A stretch of DNA of 64,000 bases from Cladophialophora immunda (lineage: Eukaryota; Ascomycota; Eurotiomycetes; Chaetothyriales; Herpotrichiellaceae), in assembly GCF_000835495.1 (NCBI RefSeq), contig NW_015622541.1, positions 992,001 to 1,056,000 on the forward strand. The letters run 5' to 3'. The notes below the pieces were generated by a model. It saw nothing but the letters and a program-made list of their open reading frames with translations. It did no database searches and was not told where the DNA came from. This document shows positions 33,286 through 46,000 of this stretch, piece after piece. Position numbers and translations under genes: made by a program. Each line of letters starts with the position of its first letter. Within the stretch, counting starts at the first letter, position 1.

Positions 33286-34591
33286 ACGTCAACCGTTGTC
33301 TTGTCTGTTTGTCTCTTCCCTCTTTTTTTTTTTAATTTTCAAATGAACATGTTCAAGCTGGGGGCAGGGTGGGTGCTGTGCTGTGCGGTGCTGGACTGGG
33401 TGGGCGTGCTGTCGCCATTTCTAAATGGCAGAAATGATATCTTGTTGGAGTATTCATGTTCTTTTTTTCCTTGCTTTCATCTTGAAAAAGGGGTCCTGCC
33501 GCTGCGGCAGGACCCCGCCAAAAACAATGTCTGAGTCTCAAAAAAAGCCAGGCGGTTTCTTGTTGTTCCATTGTTTTGTGCGTGGACTCAGCTCGCTGTC
33601 GCTGTCGTCTCCCCTTTCTATCGCGACCTTTTCCGTCTGGGCATGACGGTCGGTGTGTCTGTCGGTGTAGGGATCATTCCAGTTTTCTCGTCCTTTCGGA
33701 AGCCGGAAAACGATCGGACAGGTCCAAGCGAACACCGTGGTGTATCCATTGCTGCGAGAAGCTCATTGACTTTCGACAGGGAGGTCTCACTGCTTTCTAA
33801 TTCGCACTTGACTTGTTTGTTCGTCTCGTGTTGTGACCTGTGACAAGTCTGGATCCTCTTCTGCCATTATATCTGCCATGTATTTGAGACGACCCGTGAG
33901 CACATCCTTTGACTCCTTGTGATGCTACGACGGTGTGCTGTCGTGCGCTGATTTCATCTCTATCGCCACCCCGGTGATCACGACGAGTTCCCCTTCTTAC
34001 GCTGGGCTGGGTTCGTGGCATCACCGAAGACGCCATCGCCTTTCGGGACACCCTTGCCAACCTGTGCTACTTGCCCCTGTGATCCACCGCATTCAACCTT
34101 TAAAGAGAGGGCCCAGGGCCCAGGGCGCTTCATCTCATCTCCATCGAGAACATAGGGAATAGCGTTCGACGAGAGCACGTGGTGTACACTACTACTCCTG
34201 CTCCTCCATACCCGAGATATCAAACATGGTGACGTCGGTGGGAGGACATGCGCATGTCGGACGAGACCGCAACACCCCCCTCGAAAAGTCTTGTACAGTT
34301 CTGATGCCATGTTGAATTGTCCCGGCACGGACTTACGAGGATGTCCCTCAAGGGCCCCGTCTCCCCTGAGGTTCTGGGTGCGCGTAAGTACAGCCGTGGT
34401 GTCATCAGCCTGGGTAAAATAGTAAGGTTATATATAGGCGAGACATGGCAAGCAGAATGCAGAAACGGGACAGATGGAATAAGGGCGGATAGGCGATCAG
34501 AAAACCATTCCTTCCGGCTCATTTTCCTAATGCTCATGTCTTCATGAACCTTGACACTATGTCCTAAGCTACTCTTCACATGTTCATACAC
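33286..34591. other. Convergent gap between the orphan gene and NUP192
   Basis: About 1.3 kb with both 3' UTRs. It contains a perfect 13-bp inverted repeat (separate entry) and a tandem GGGCCCA patch near 34105-34125. A minus-strand frame at 34220-34591 follows the NUP192 end but does not resemble it. Confidence 0.5.
33490..33516. repeat. Perfect 13-bp inverted repeat, one-base centre
   Basis: The arms are 33490-33502 (GGGGTCCTGCCGC) and 33504-33516 (its exact complement) with a single T between. The arms are GC-rich and flanked by A-runs (GAAAAAG on the left, CCAAAAAC on the right). It lies about 200 bp after the stop of the orphan gene. In RNA the loop would need to open one or two pairs, but the stem would remain very stable. 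Confidence 0.9.
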
Positions 34592-37500
34592 TTACGAGAA
34601 CCTGGCATCTCGTCCCGGATCCAATCCTGCTTGATCCTCAAAGTCCACGAAGCCAGATAATGCAGCCAGGCCTGTATAACACCGCACACATTCCTCCACT
34701 AATGGTTTCAACACTTGGTCCACTTTGCCACTTACACCTGCATGCTTTTTGAACACACCCACCATATTCGGCCGATATTCGGTCAAAAAGGAGCGGGCGA
34801 GATATTGAATCTGCTCGTTCTGAGCTCCTCTGGAGAGGAATGTGGAAAGAAGAACGCGGAGGGTTGATGACAAAAGGACGTAATATGTGTGGAGGGCCGA
34901 TATGACGGAGTCGGCAGCATAGGTATTGGATTCGGCCGTGTCACCAGAGGTGGGAGCCATCGAGATGCCGAGATCGGGATCTGCTTGGAAGAGGACTGAG
35001 TCGCGGATAGCAGACATGAGACCTGCGTCGAGGAGAGCTCCTGCGCCGTCCCGGGTGCGTGAGATCTGCAGAAGGAGAAACATACGTGCTTCGAAGACGG
35101 AGAGAAGGGAGCGGCGATCTGTTGAGTCTACACGTTAGCGACGAGTTCATGGGATCTTACCTGGACTGGCTTGGGGAGACGTACAAAGTGGTTCCGAGCT
35201 CTGAAACTCTTCCGCAACGTTCTTAAGGGGGTCGACTAGGATCTCCAACACATTGACTTTGACGAACGAATCGAGAACCAAGTTAGATTTCTCTGTGCGG
35301 GCCAGGGATGTCAGAAGTGACAGAAGACTGAGGGCGTTCAGCCTGCAAGCGTCCACTCCGTCATCCGCATCATCGCACAAAATTTGCACGACGCGCTGGC
35401 TCATGGACCGGACACAGTCCATACTGTTACGCCTTGCTTTGACGTCTACATCCGAGACGCCACCAGCCGAGGATGTAATGCGGCCTAGGTACTGCGAGCA
35501 AATGCTGTAGAATATCGTCCTAAGATTTGTGTTTGAGTTGGACGCCGCAACTCCTTCAACAGAGGCACGAAAGAGCTGGAACAATTTCTCAGTGATGATA
35601 TTGTTCATCTGGGTGTTTTTGAGGTCAGTTTGAGCAAGGGAGAAGAACAAGGCATCAGCAGCTCGGGCTAGCTCCGTCACGTCCGCTCTTCCATCAACGA
35701 TGAAGACATCGAGCTTGGGAAGCATGACCTGTAGCATGTGCAAGATAAATTGTGCCTTGGGTGTGGCCTCCATGGGACAACATTCAATGATAGCGATGAG
35801 CATTTCCACATACTCATGCAACGCATCGCTTCTGGCTTTGTGGGCAAGGATAGATCGGTTTCGAGCTTCGATTATGGCCAATATTGTGTCGGCTTCGTCA
35901 ATCAGAATCTGTTCATCGACTTTGCTGCTGCTTTGTGCTGTAGCCTGATTTCGTATGATGTCGGCTCGATAAGCATTGAGATACTCGCGGATCATCTTGA
36001 CATCGTAAACACTAGGCTGCCTCTCAGTGGCCTCTGTCAAATAGATCTCAAAGTCAACTCCTGGGTATAATTGAGGGTCAACTTCTAGGTTGGCGGAAAG
36101 ATCGAGTTCGAGGAAGTCAAAAAGAGCAAAAACGTCAGGGTTGGTGATGATACTGCCGTCTACGTTTGTAGTCTTGCCCTGTAGAGTTGACAAGGTCTGC
36201 CGCAGTGTTGTCGACAATCCTTCACTCGCCGCTGACCGTATTTCAGTGACGGTGTAGTTGTACAAAGACGCCCGAAACGTGAGAAACTCGGCAAGGGCTT
36301 CTGCCGATGTGGTGTACCAGAAAGCCGGGTGAAGCACGCTATTGCCGTCCCACAGAGTTTGCTGATGGACAACGGGAAGGCTGATATACAAAGACTGTAA
36401 GAATTGAAATCGGCGGAGTTGCCCAACAACAATGGCGGTGGATATCGGGGACGACCATAGATGTCTCAGCACACGTAGGGCGGCTGCTTTCATGTGTATC
36501 AACCAGGACGACATAATCCCATCCTCGTCGTCGGGATAATTCCGGGCCAGATCAACGACGGAGTTGAAAACAGCAGTTGCTGCATCGATGGAGTCGGAAA
36601 TGGTCAGACGTTCGCCCAATCTAGCGAAACCTAACAGGAGGTGCGCGACGTTCGGAAGGTCAGGCTGCGTTTCGAGGCATGCATTGAAAAAGGCTAAAAT
36701 CCCATCTTTGAGGAGGTAGCTGACAGCCCCAAATCCTTCCTCAAGCTCTCGCACGTCGAACTGCAGCCTGGCAGACAGATTTCTCGCGATCGGCTCCAGC
36801 TCAAAGGCCGGATCTGGACCCAACATATCCACAATTCTCCGCGTTCGACCTAGGGTAGGATCGCTGGCCAGGAAATGGTTGTTGAGCTTGGGGGAGCTCG
36901 AGAGCTTCTGCAGCAAAGCTAGAGCACGAAGTGCGAGCTCAGAATGTCCGGTAGCAGAAAACTGACAAAGATTGAGCACGGTCTTCGGATTTGCAGCCAA
37001 GCTGTCTTCTAAGCTGTTTAGATTTGGCCGAGCAAGAGGTCCGTCTTGTGCTAGCTGGGACTGCACCAGCGGTCTCACTATGTCGAAATAAGTTGGCTGC
37101 AGGTCAAGCACTCGATTGATGATATCAATTGAACGTTGTAGACTGAGGAGCAAGGGCGAATCCGGAAGAGCTGCTTCCGCAGCTTCTCCAGATACGCGGA
37201 GGGTTTCCATTAACGGCCTGTTCACATCACTGCTCAGGATCCACTGCATAAGTCTCGCAAATGGACTGCGCTGAGCATATGAAGCTGCCTCCGGCATGTC
37301 TTGAAGAGCATCATGTGCCGATGTCGTGCGATCAAGCATCGCCACATAGTCTTCATTGAATCCCTCGAGGCCGACAGCCACGAATTCGAGACAATGAAAT
37401 GAACCAATTGACCGTTGAAGCTCGTCAGTAACTTCTAGGATCGCTTTGCCAAAGACCTGACCGCATACGAAGTCGATATAGGGTGCTATCCCGGGGGCCC

Positions 37501-39751
37501 TATATGACGCCCCGAGATCCTTGGGAAATGGAAGCAAATCAGTCCCGAGCCCAGTGGAAGGCAGAGAGACAACCAGATCGCGCAGGAACACGACAAAGGC
37601 GTCATACTGATCAAATGACATTGCTATTGAATTGAGAGTGCTCTGTAGATTGAACAGCGTTGGTTTGGGAGGTGCTATCGTTTTGCTAGCAGCGGGTCGG
37701 GCCCTGTCATGGCTATTTGCCGCCCACTCGTCGACGATCTGCCACAGCGTGGTAGCAGTTTGTGCAGTCTTGTCGGTCAACAGCGCGTCCAGTGCCGCAA
37801 AAACACTTGCTCTCAAATAACTCGGGACAGGACCGGAACTGAGAAGCAGGAGAGCCTGCGGGAAGGCTGGAGTCACGGTTTGTAGGATGTACTGGCGAGT
37901 ACCACTGGGTTGTCGGCTGAGATGCGCAAGTAAGCGGAGATAGCAGGAGAGCATGACAGGGCTCTCCAGCTCGTTCATGTCAGTGGGCTGGATCTTCCGT
38001 ACATTGGGTAGTTGAGATGTAACAGGATGTTCATGGACTTTCTGCGCGTAAAGTTCCAACTCGGCAAATATTTGTTGATAATTCATGGAAGGATTGCGTC
38101 GACCTCGTATTTGAGCAGGCTGTGAGTCGTCCAGCAAGAATTTGTGCGCTGCTTCTGCGCACTCTTGCTCCTCGGAGATCGAGCATAAGAGCTCGCAGAA
38201 AGCGCTCACCCTTGGCACTGTTTGTCTTCGAGATGCCCACTGCAAGAAGCCATACAAGTTGCTGTCAGGGTCTTCCCACCACTGCTCCGCAGCCTCAGGC
38301 CTGCCTTCAAAAGCGAACGAGATGAGGATGAGAAAGCATTCCAGATGGAGTTTGCTGACGCTCGTGCCTTGATTGGCAGGTGGTAAGCCTTCTTGCAGTG
38401 CTGTCAATTGATTCAACCTCTGGTCATCTTCTTCGGTCCTGAGCTTTCGTATTGAGTCCGGCATGTTCGAAATAAATGCCTCGGTGAAGTTCTCCAGAGA
38501 TTGCATGAACTGCAAGCGAAAGTAGGATGACGTCTGCTCGCCTTCGAGGGCAAAACCCGCAGTGTCACTGAGAAGCAGAGTCACTAGCTCCTGCCGGGCA
38601 GGATGCCGCCAGACATCTGAATTGGTGCTTGTACATATTGCAAGCATGAATTCCAAGGCATCTTCCTTCAATGCCGCCTTGACTGCATTTGCCCGCTTCT
38701 CCATTCCAGGGTCCTGATCGGACAGGTCGCGGAATTTCCCACTGTATTCAACGGTCCACCAGAGGTTCAAAACCGCCTGAAAAGGCCTGATGGGGGTGGA
38801 AGGAGCATCTTGTGGCAATGACCCGAACACAGAGTCGAGAGAGGCAGTGCTCTCTTGGGAAAGGTGGCTCTCGGGAGAACCGTATTGCCGAAATGCTGCT
38901 GAAAATGCGGGCAGATAATGGATGAGATTAAAATCGAGGCGATTCCAGCGCGGCAGTACACCGTGAAGCTTTCGTAGATCTTCCTGGTTGGTGTAGTCTC
39001 CTTGAAATAAATACGCGAGAATACAAGCCAGGGCTTCATGTTGTTTGAATAGACTGTCTCGCTGGAATTCAAGGGTGGCATAAAACTCGGGACCCCGAGG
39101 CCCGCCTAGAACCGCTTTGCTCTGAAGCGCGTCCGCAACCTTGGCTTGTAACTTTTCAACATCCTCCAATGTACTCAAGCATTTTCTGGCGAAGATTGAC
39201 CCGTTGCTGGGAACACCACCATCAATCTCCAAAACCCGGGCAACGGTGGTCTCAAAGACTCGTTTGACTGCATCACCGGGTTCTAAATTGAGCGACTGTT
39301 GGAGAGTAATTCGGAGGGATTGGAGTAGAAGGTCTCTGCGATTGTGAAACTTGCTCACTGCGTCCATCACAAAAGAGTCCTCTGTGGTATGGACATCGGT
39401 CTGGCTCTGGATCAGCAGCCGTCCGGCCTCGATTTCGTCTAGGTCAAGGGTGGTTGCAACAGCCCGGCTGATATGCTTGAATTCATCATTGATGGCATAT
39501 TCCTGGTCGTCAACGCTGAGTTTCCCTACACATGGATCAGTGTTGAATCGCTAGGAGGGACAGGATAGTATCATACCATTGTTGTAAGCGTCTCGATCAG
39601 CACTCGTGGGTGTTGTCTTGTCCAGCAGCTTCCTGAAGTCCTGAAGGCTGTCCTCTAGTTCCTGCCATAGGCGGTCGATGTTGGCCAGTCTTGTTTCGGT
39701 AAAGGCGACAAGGTCTGCATGGAGACCCTGTAGACGCGAGAGACTGTCCAT
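34592..39751 (-). CDS. NUP192: Nucleoporin NUP192 (NUP205 family), about 1688 aa
   Basis: Three exons: 39751-39577, 39525 to about 35161, and 35118-34592. The first intron (51 nt) joins DRDAYNN to GKLSVDDQEYAIN. At the second intron two donors (GTACGT after 35185, GTAAGA after 35161) and two acceptors are all in phase, so the product differs by up to a few residues; 1688 aa uses GTAAGA and CAACAG. The protein is alpha-helical throughout, with the family segment EALACILAYLFQGDYTNQE near residue 190. It is a scaffold of the inner ring of the nuclear pore and binds Nic96 and Nup53. The stop overlaps a GTAAGT (TCG TAA GT), so a further small 3' exon cannot be excluded. Confidence 0.92.
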
Positions 39752-40061
39752 AGTGAGTGTATCGGAACAGAGGTCATCTGGGAGGGAGAAACGCGCCAGG
39801 AACTTGTTGACCGGTGGCAGGCTTCCTGCGCGTCTCCAAAAAAAAGTCGAAACGCGATCGCAGTTACACTTGTCGCAACTTCCAAAAAGGGTTAGCGCTG
39901 CCAAGCTCACGGGTCGCCTTGCTCTCGCCATCGTCGACTTTCGCCTCGTTAGCCGCCAGCACACACCGGAAATGTGTCTTGATTTAGAGGTCTATGCTGT
40001 CTACCTGGCCGGATCATGACTGCTGCTGCGACGCAGTCATACGACTCTGCGGACCGGAGAG
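39752..40061. promoter_or_regulatory. Compact divergent promoter of NUP192 and TEL1
   Basis: Only 310 bp separate the two start codons, so promoter and both 5' leaders must share this interval. No motif was assigned. Confidence 0.55.
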
Positions 40062-43000
40062 ATGTCGGAGGCTAACATTGCAACTACCGTTTGTACGAAC
40101 TCGAGATTCCCCAATCTCCCCCTATCGTTCAGCCTCGCGAACTAACAATGTTGTTTTTTGTGCCGCAGCAAAGCTAGGAGCGGACAGTCAGAGAGTGAGA
40201 AGTGAGGGGCTCGAGGGTAATGCTGAATCCCTCTGACTGCTCGGAGCTAATGATGTTGCTTCAGAGCTCAAACGGCTCCTGGGAGAAGAGAGAAACTCGT
40301 ATGTGTACCGTTTCTTCCATTGCTGCGCGGGCTGACCGGGCGATCTAGGCAGGATATTGGAGAGGACATCTTCCACAGGATACTGGAGCTTCTCTATAAG
40401 CTAGTGTCCAAGGAGAAGCCTGTGTTCCTTCGAGCCACTACTAAGCCAACGACAAGAAACACTGCTGCTGCTCGTTTGCAGGCGGCGTCGGCAGCCCTCC
40501 GTCTAGTGGTCGAGGTAGCCACCCAAAGGCTCACTTTCAAAACCGCTCTTTCAGTATTGGACCATATAATCGACACCCTACTCTCGCCGGATGGTTCTCT
40601 GTGCGAACCCCTCCAGAATGACTACCTCAAGAGCTTCAGAATCCTCCTTGGCTACGCTCCGCATGGAGAACATATGCGCCGGAAACAATGGCAGGCATAT
40701 GTCGACTTCGCACTCGAGTGTCTGACGACTGGCCTCGACGATGGCTCGGTTGACGAGGGAAGCTCAAGCAGTAGAGACATCAGCATGACTTCGAGGACAA
40801 CTCAACACTTGTCTGTACGACTCAGCCACACAAGCTCCAGGAGCACAGGTAAGGGAAGTGCATCAAATTTCGAAGACATTTGGGATGCGTTGAAGTGTTT
40901 GACGTCTTATACCAACGCACCAGTCATGTCACGAGCGGCAATTATTGCTGAGAAGGTTGAAGAGTTCGTGCAGGTCGACAGGAGGGGTCAAGAAGGGGCA
41001 TTTGAGACTGTGAACAACCTCCTTTTTGTTTCTCTCACCGAAGATGTTACCTTCACCCAGAGATTGTTGTCTAACCTCATTCCCGCCATTAGACGATTGT
41101 GGCCAACCAGGTCTATCCTTCTCCAGCAACAGATGCTAATCACGTTGTTCTCATGTCGATATCTATTCCTTGCTCCAAGTGCACCCTGGGTTCCAATCGA
41201 TTCAGCGTTATTGGAACCGCTTTTGATCACCATTCTGTCGGACTACCGCACGAGGAACGAAAGGGACGTCCTTCACTTTGATGACATGCAGCCAATTTTC
41301 GCACCAGAAAATACCCCTCTGCAGCTCAAGCAATTCAAACCTGTTCACAATTCTCCGCGGGCAGTAACCAGCTGGTTTATGTTGTCCACCATCGCATGTC
41401 TCATCATTGGATTGAGTCTCAAAAGACATACCCAGACTGATGCAGCCGATTCAGAGGAGATTCCGCGGAAGCGACAAAAGGTTCAGAGCCGGCTAGATGA
41501 AATCCTTGAGCTAGCAATGGTGGGCACAGGGCAAGAAAAACTAGTTGCTCTACAAATTATCTTGTTTCTCTTTGATCAACCTGAAGGCATTGAGCAAGAC
41601 TGGACAAAGGACCTTTACAGGCTATTGCCAGACCTTGGCAACGAGGATCCTACCATTCAAACATGGATTCTTCTGGTCTTTTCACGGTACGTCGTTTTCC
41701 TGGAGTCTCGATTCAATGGCTGATCACAATCTAGACTAGCGATCGGTAATGCTGGTCGCGATTATGAAACCTCAGATTTCTGGTTGCAAGTATGGGACGC
41801 AGCGACCAGAGCCATGACAGTTGTCTCCACAACGAGGGCTGCATGCCATGCACTCAACGTCCTCCTCCGGGTAGGGGCTCTAGATTCGTCAATGAGCGCA
41901 AACTCGCTGGAGAGTACCTTATTCGGAGGTGGTAATAATGGCCCTAGCAGTCTCACAGACACATCTCTGCTCTTGATGACACAAGCTCTGCGCTCTAAAT
42001 GCTTTGACCACGAGCGGCGTTTTGAGTCTTTCGGTCTAAAGGTCATTGCGTGGCTCGCTGCTCGCTGGACTCTCCGTACGTTCGTTCCTGTCGGGGCTTT
42101 GATTTGTACTGCTGACTTTCTCCTGCAGCTTCGAACCTTGATCGCCTTCACAATGCACACACCGTCTGTCACGCCAGACCGGAACTTTTATATTCTTTAT
42201 TGAGTACTACGTGCGGCCTCACAGATTCGATAGCCTTTTGTGAAACTTGGACACCAGCGCATCCGTTGTTCGACTCGGCGATGATAGCGTCAGTCAATCT
42301 CGACTTCTTGCGGTATCTTCTCTCCATTCCTGCTCCATCACTCGAGGTAGACGAGGATCCAAAGATCTTTCGTCGCCAATTAGAAACGGCCACCCTGGCT
42401 CGTCTTTTCCGAACTGTGATCGACTTTCTAGCAAAAAAGACGAGAGATTTTGTCCACTCATGGACGGTGATCCGCGAAGAGCGAACTTCAAATATTGGAA
42501 ATGACATCGTGGAAATTCTAGGTGTCGCCTCAGTCGTCTCCTCAGCGTTATGGGTTCGTTGCAGTGGTCAAGCTCCTGGACACAGGCAGCCTTCGATCTT
42601 GGAAGAGAGCCGCCGCGTCCTCAGGGACTTTATCGTCAAGCAAACTATCGATCGCTCACGGGAAATGGCCAATCGTATCTGCGACTGCGTTGTTACTACC
42701 CACAAACAATTGTATCACAACGGCAACCGCAGCTATGGCGAAGAATATCAAGCCTTCATCGAATTTGCGTTGGATATTGCTCGCCTTGCCATGCCCTCAG
42801 CGACTAGGAGCGATCCCGCAGACTTGGATTTCCTGGACGATGATGCATGGGATTCCCAGGCGATTCAAAGGAGTCAGCCAGGCGCCGGTATCGATACGTC
42901 CAGACTTGACCTTCCGCTATGCAAAGATTCGCCTGCTCGGTTGGCGAGATACTCGGTGGAGCTGACGAGAGCTCTTCAAACCGTCAAATCTGCAGGAGTC

Positions 43001-46000
43001 CTTGACAGTTCTGTAACTGGTCTGATCATCGATGAGGTCTTAGCGCTTGATCCGTTCTCGCTCATTGCTGCACGAGGAGCGGTGCAAGAATTTCTCAACT
43101 TGAAAACCGCAACGACTCGTGAGGACGCTCATCGCTTGCTCAAGAAACTGGCCGAGTCATATTTGCGGGACGAAGCCTTTGAAAGATGCGAGTCTGCACT
43201 GTGTTTCTGTCTCCACACTCTTGAAAGCTTTATGGATCTTTGGACTGCTGCAGACGAAGAAGACGAATTGGAGGGCACGGCTTTTGATCTTTATTTCTGG
43301 TTCCTCAAAACCACGACCCGCAGGGGCGTTGTATCCCCGAGGGTGCTATCAACACTGGCGGACCTTTTGGATGCCCTGCTGCGCAAGGATGCTTCTTACG
43401 GCGGCGATGATCTTCCATCGCCCAGGACAAGCCTGCTGAGCATCCTAGATGTGAGTGACGCGGCAAACCAGTATCGACTTGCAGAGAAACTGTCTCATAT
43501 CTTTGAAAAATACGTCCTGACTCAACACGAAGCAATATTCGATGATGTTGTCACCAAATTGCCCACGGATCCCGACAACAAAGAAGGCATCGCTGTGCGC
43601 TTGTATATTGTTTCATACCTTGGAGCCCGATGGCATACCGTACTGCGGCAAGCTATGTATCACTTATTTGACACGGTTGCACATGTACCATCTACGACAA
43701 AACTCGGACGTGGCTGTATCGCCAGAACCTGTGAAGTGCTCAAACTCCGACACCCAAGGCAGCTTTTCAAGTTGTTTTCTCCGCAGATCTTCTACACATG
43801 GCTATCACAGGAGACCCTTGCCAACATGCCCTTCCAACTATTCCAGTATGAGTCCGTGGAAGAGATGGCTGAGGACAATGTTGCAGAGCTTACAGGACAG
43901 ATCGCTCTTCGAGGATTTCAACATTCGGAGGAGCTGGCCCAGCTCGTTGACCAGGGATGGGACCTTTTACTCAGCGAAAATTTTGCCTACGCCGAAGCAT
44001 ACACACTTGCTTCAGAAACTAGCGTGCCAAAACACGACCGTCTTTATGATGGCTCGGAAAAATTAGTGCGAAAACAGCTAGGGTCGGAGCTATACCTCCT
44101 ACGACTTCGCGACTGCCTTCCAGACATTATTGCCTTGCTTGTACTATCCCTTCAAGATGATCGAGGCATCGAAAAGGCTCTCCCGAGCTCTAGCCTCGCA
44201 ATTTGGCAAGAGATAGTCAACGATTCGGGTCAAAATGTCCAATTACCACTTGCTCAGCAGCCATGCTTCCGAGCACGTTGCCTGACTGAAGAGTTCAAAT
44301 ACCTATGCTGGCGTCTCGATCTGAAAGAAAGCGATATGTGGACACCAGGCTTCTTAGTCCATCTATACAGACAACTTGTGGACAGAGCAAGGCCGGCTTT
44401 AGGACCTCTTCACACCTGCAGTATCATCCGCAAAATTCGCATCGTCATCAGCCTTGCAGGTCCCATTGCTTACGAAGGCTATCCACTGGAGATGATGCTG
44501 CATGATCTGCGACCTTATCTTACTGTTTTCGAGTGTGCTGAGGAGACAATGGCCATCTACCATTTCCTTCTTCGTCACGGAGCGCAATCTCTAGCCTCTC
44601 GCCCTTCGTTTATCGCTGGCCTCTGTGTCTCAATCTTCGCTTCTCTTACTGACTTCATCGCGTCCTCTCAGGATAGTACCACACAAGAGGACCATTTTAT
44701 CTCGACTATGACTAAGGCTCAAGAATTTCGCGCGTTTCTGGGGCAGTTCTTGGAATCCCTAGAGCTCGCAGAAACGGATGGCGAAACACTAAGAAGGTAC
44801 AAGAACATCATTCGGCATGCGAAAGGTATATCTCGGACGGGGAGCAGCTTGCGAAGCACAAGCGAAGGGCAGTTGCTTTATGCCTTGCTCTCGGACCAGA
44901 GCAGCACCAATCCTCTTCTGTCGGATTTTCATTTCGATCTCTCAATCAAGATTCTGTGCAGACAGTTTTACCCAGCGTCAGACTATCAAGACGACATACT
45001 TTCCAATGACGACGACGCTTCCCGGTTCTTACCTACTCTCGAAAGCCTGTTGAGAAGATTCGATTTAGACGAATCTTTCCGCATCTGGGCCGCACAAGGG
45101 ATCGGTCGAGGTTATATCATGCGCGGGTTAACCTCGACTACCAATGTTGAAACGAGGCTTATACAAAATCAGTCGCCTGATGCCGGACTCGAAGCGGCCT
45201 CTTCCTATACAAACATCGTACGCTACCTCGTCGATCTGCTCTGGAAGTCCGATTACCCTGCGTTGACTTTTGCCGAAAATACTCTACAGCTTGTGTCCAG
45301 CAACTTGGACGAAGCCGATGAAAGCGCCTTTTTGGCAGCAGATTTTGACAAAAGGATAGTCCATGAGTTGAGACTCAAGAATTTCCCATGTCCTGCAGCG
45401 CCACTGTCCACGACATTCGGTCTCATAGACGAACAAGAAGGAGCCACTCACGACTCTCAGAAATATTCACGTAACTGGGCTAAGGAACTACTTACTCAGA
45501 TCTCCGAAGCTGCTGCTGGCGACCCTGTCCTGGGTTTCCTCCGGCCTCTAATCAAAACGATCCCTAATGCAGCAGGTGTCTTGCTGCCGTATAGCGTCCA
45601 TCTTATCTTACTCGCCGAAGCCAACTCGCGCCAAGTTTTCCGCGAGACATTATCTCAGACCTCTTCCGCAGTTCTTTCATCAAAGGATCAGGCACTCAGT
45701 GAGGCCAGGAAATTACTGCTGAAGACGCTCTTGTATCTCCGAAAATGCCACCTCCCGAACGAGACCAACATGGCGCAACGAAACTCCTGGCTGGAAGTGG
45801 ACCTCAGCAACGCCGCCTTGGCTGCTAGCGATTGTCAAATGTGGCATGAAGCTCTGCTCTTCTTGGAACTTCACTATTCTCAAGCCCAACTCCAGACAGG
45901 CCGGTCTTCTCGACGGTCTTTCGCAATGACTAACAACATCTCAACGGAAGTTTTCTCCAAGATTTACGAAAATGTCGATGATCCTGATTTCTTCTATGGC

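Noticed and set aside
34220..34591. Minus-strand frame as a continuation of NUP192
   Set aside because: It can be joined through CATTAG in phase, but the residues do not resemble nucleoporin helices, and the region reads like a 3' UTR.
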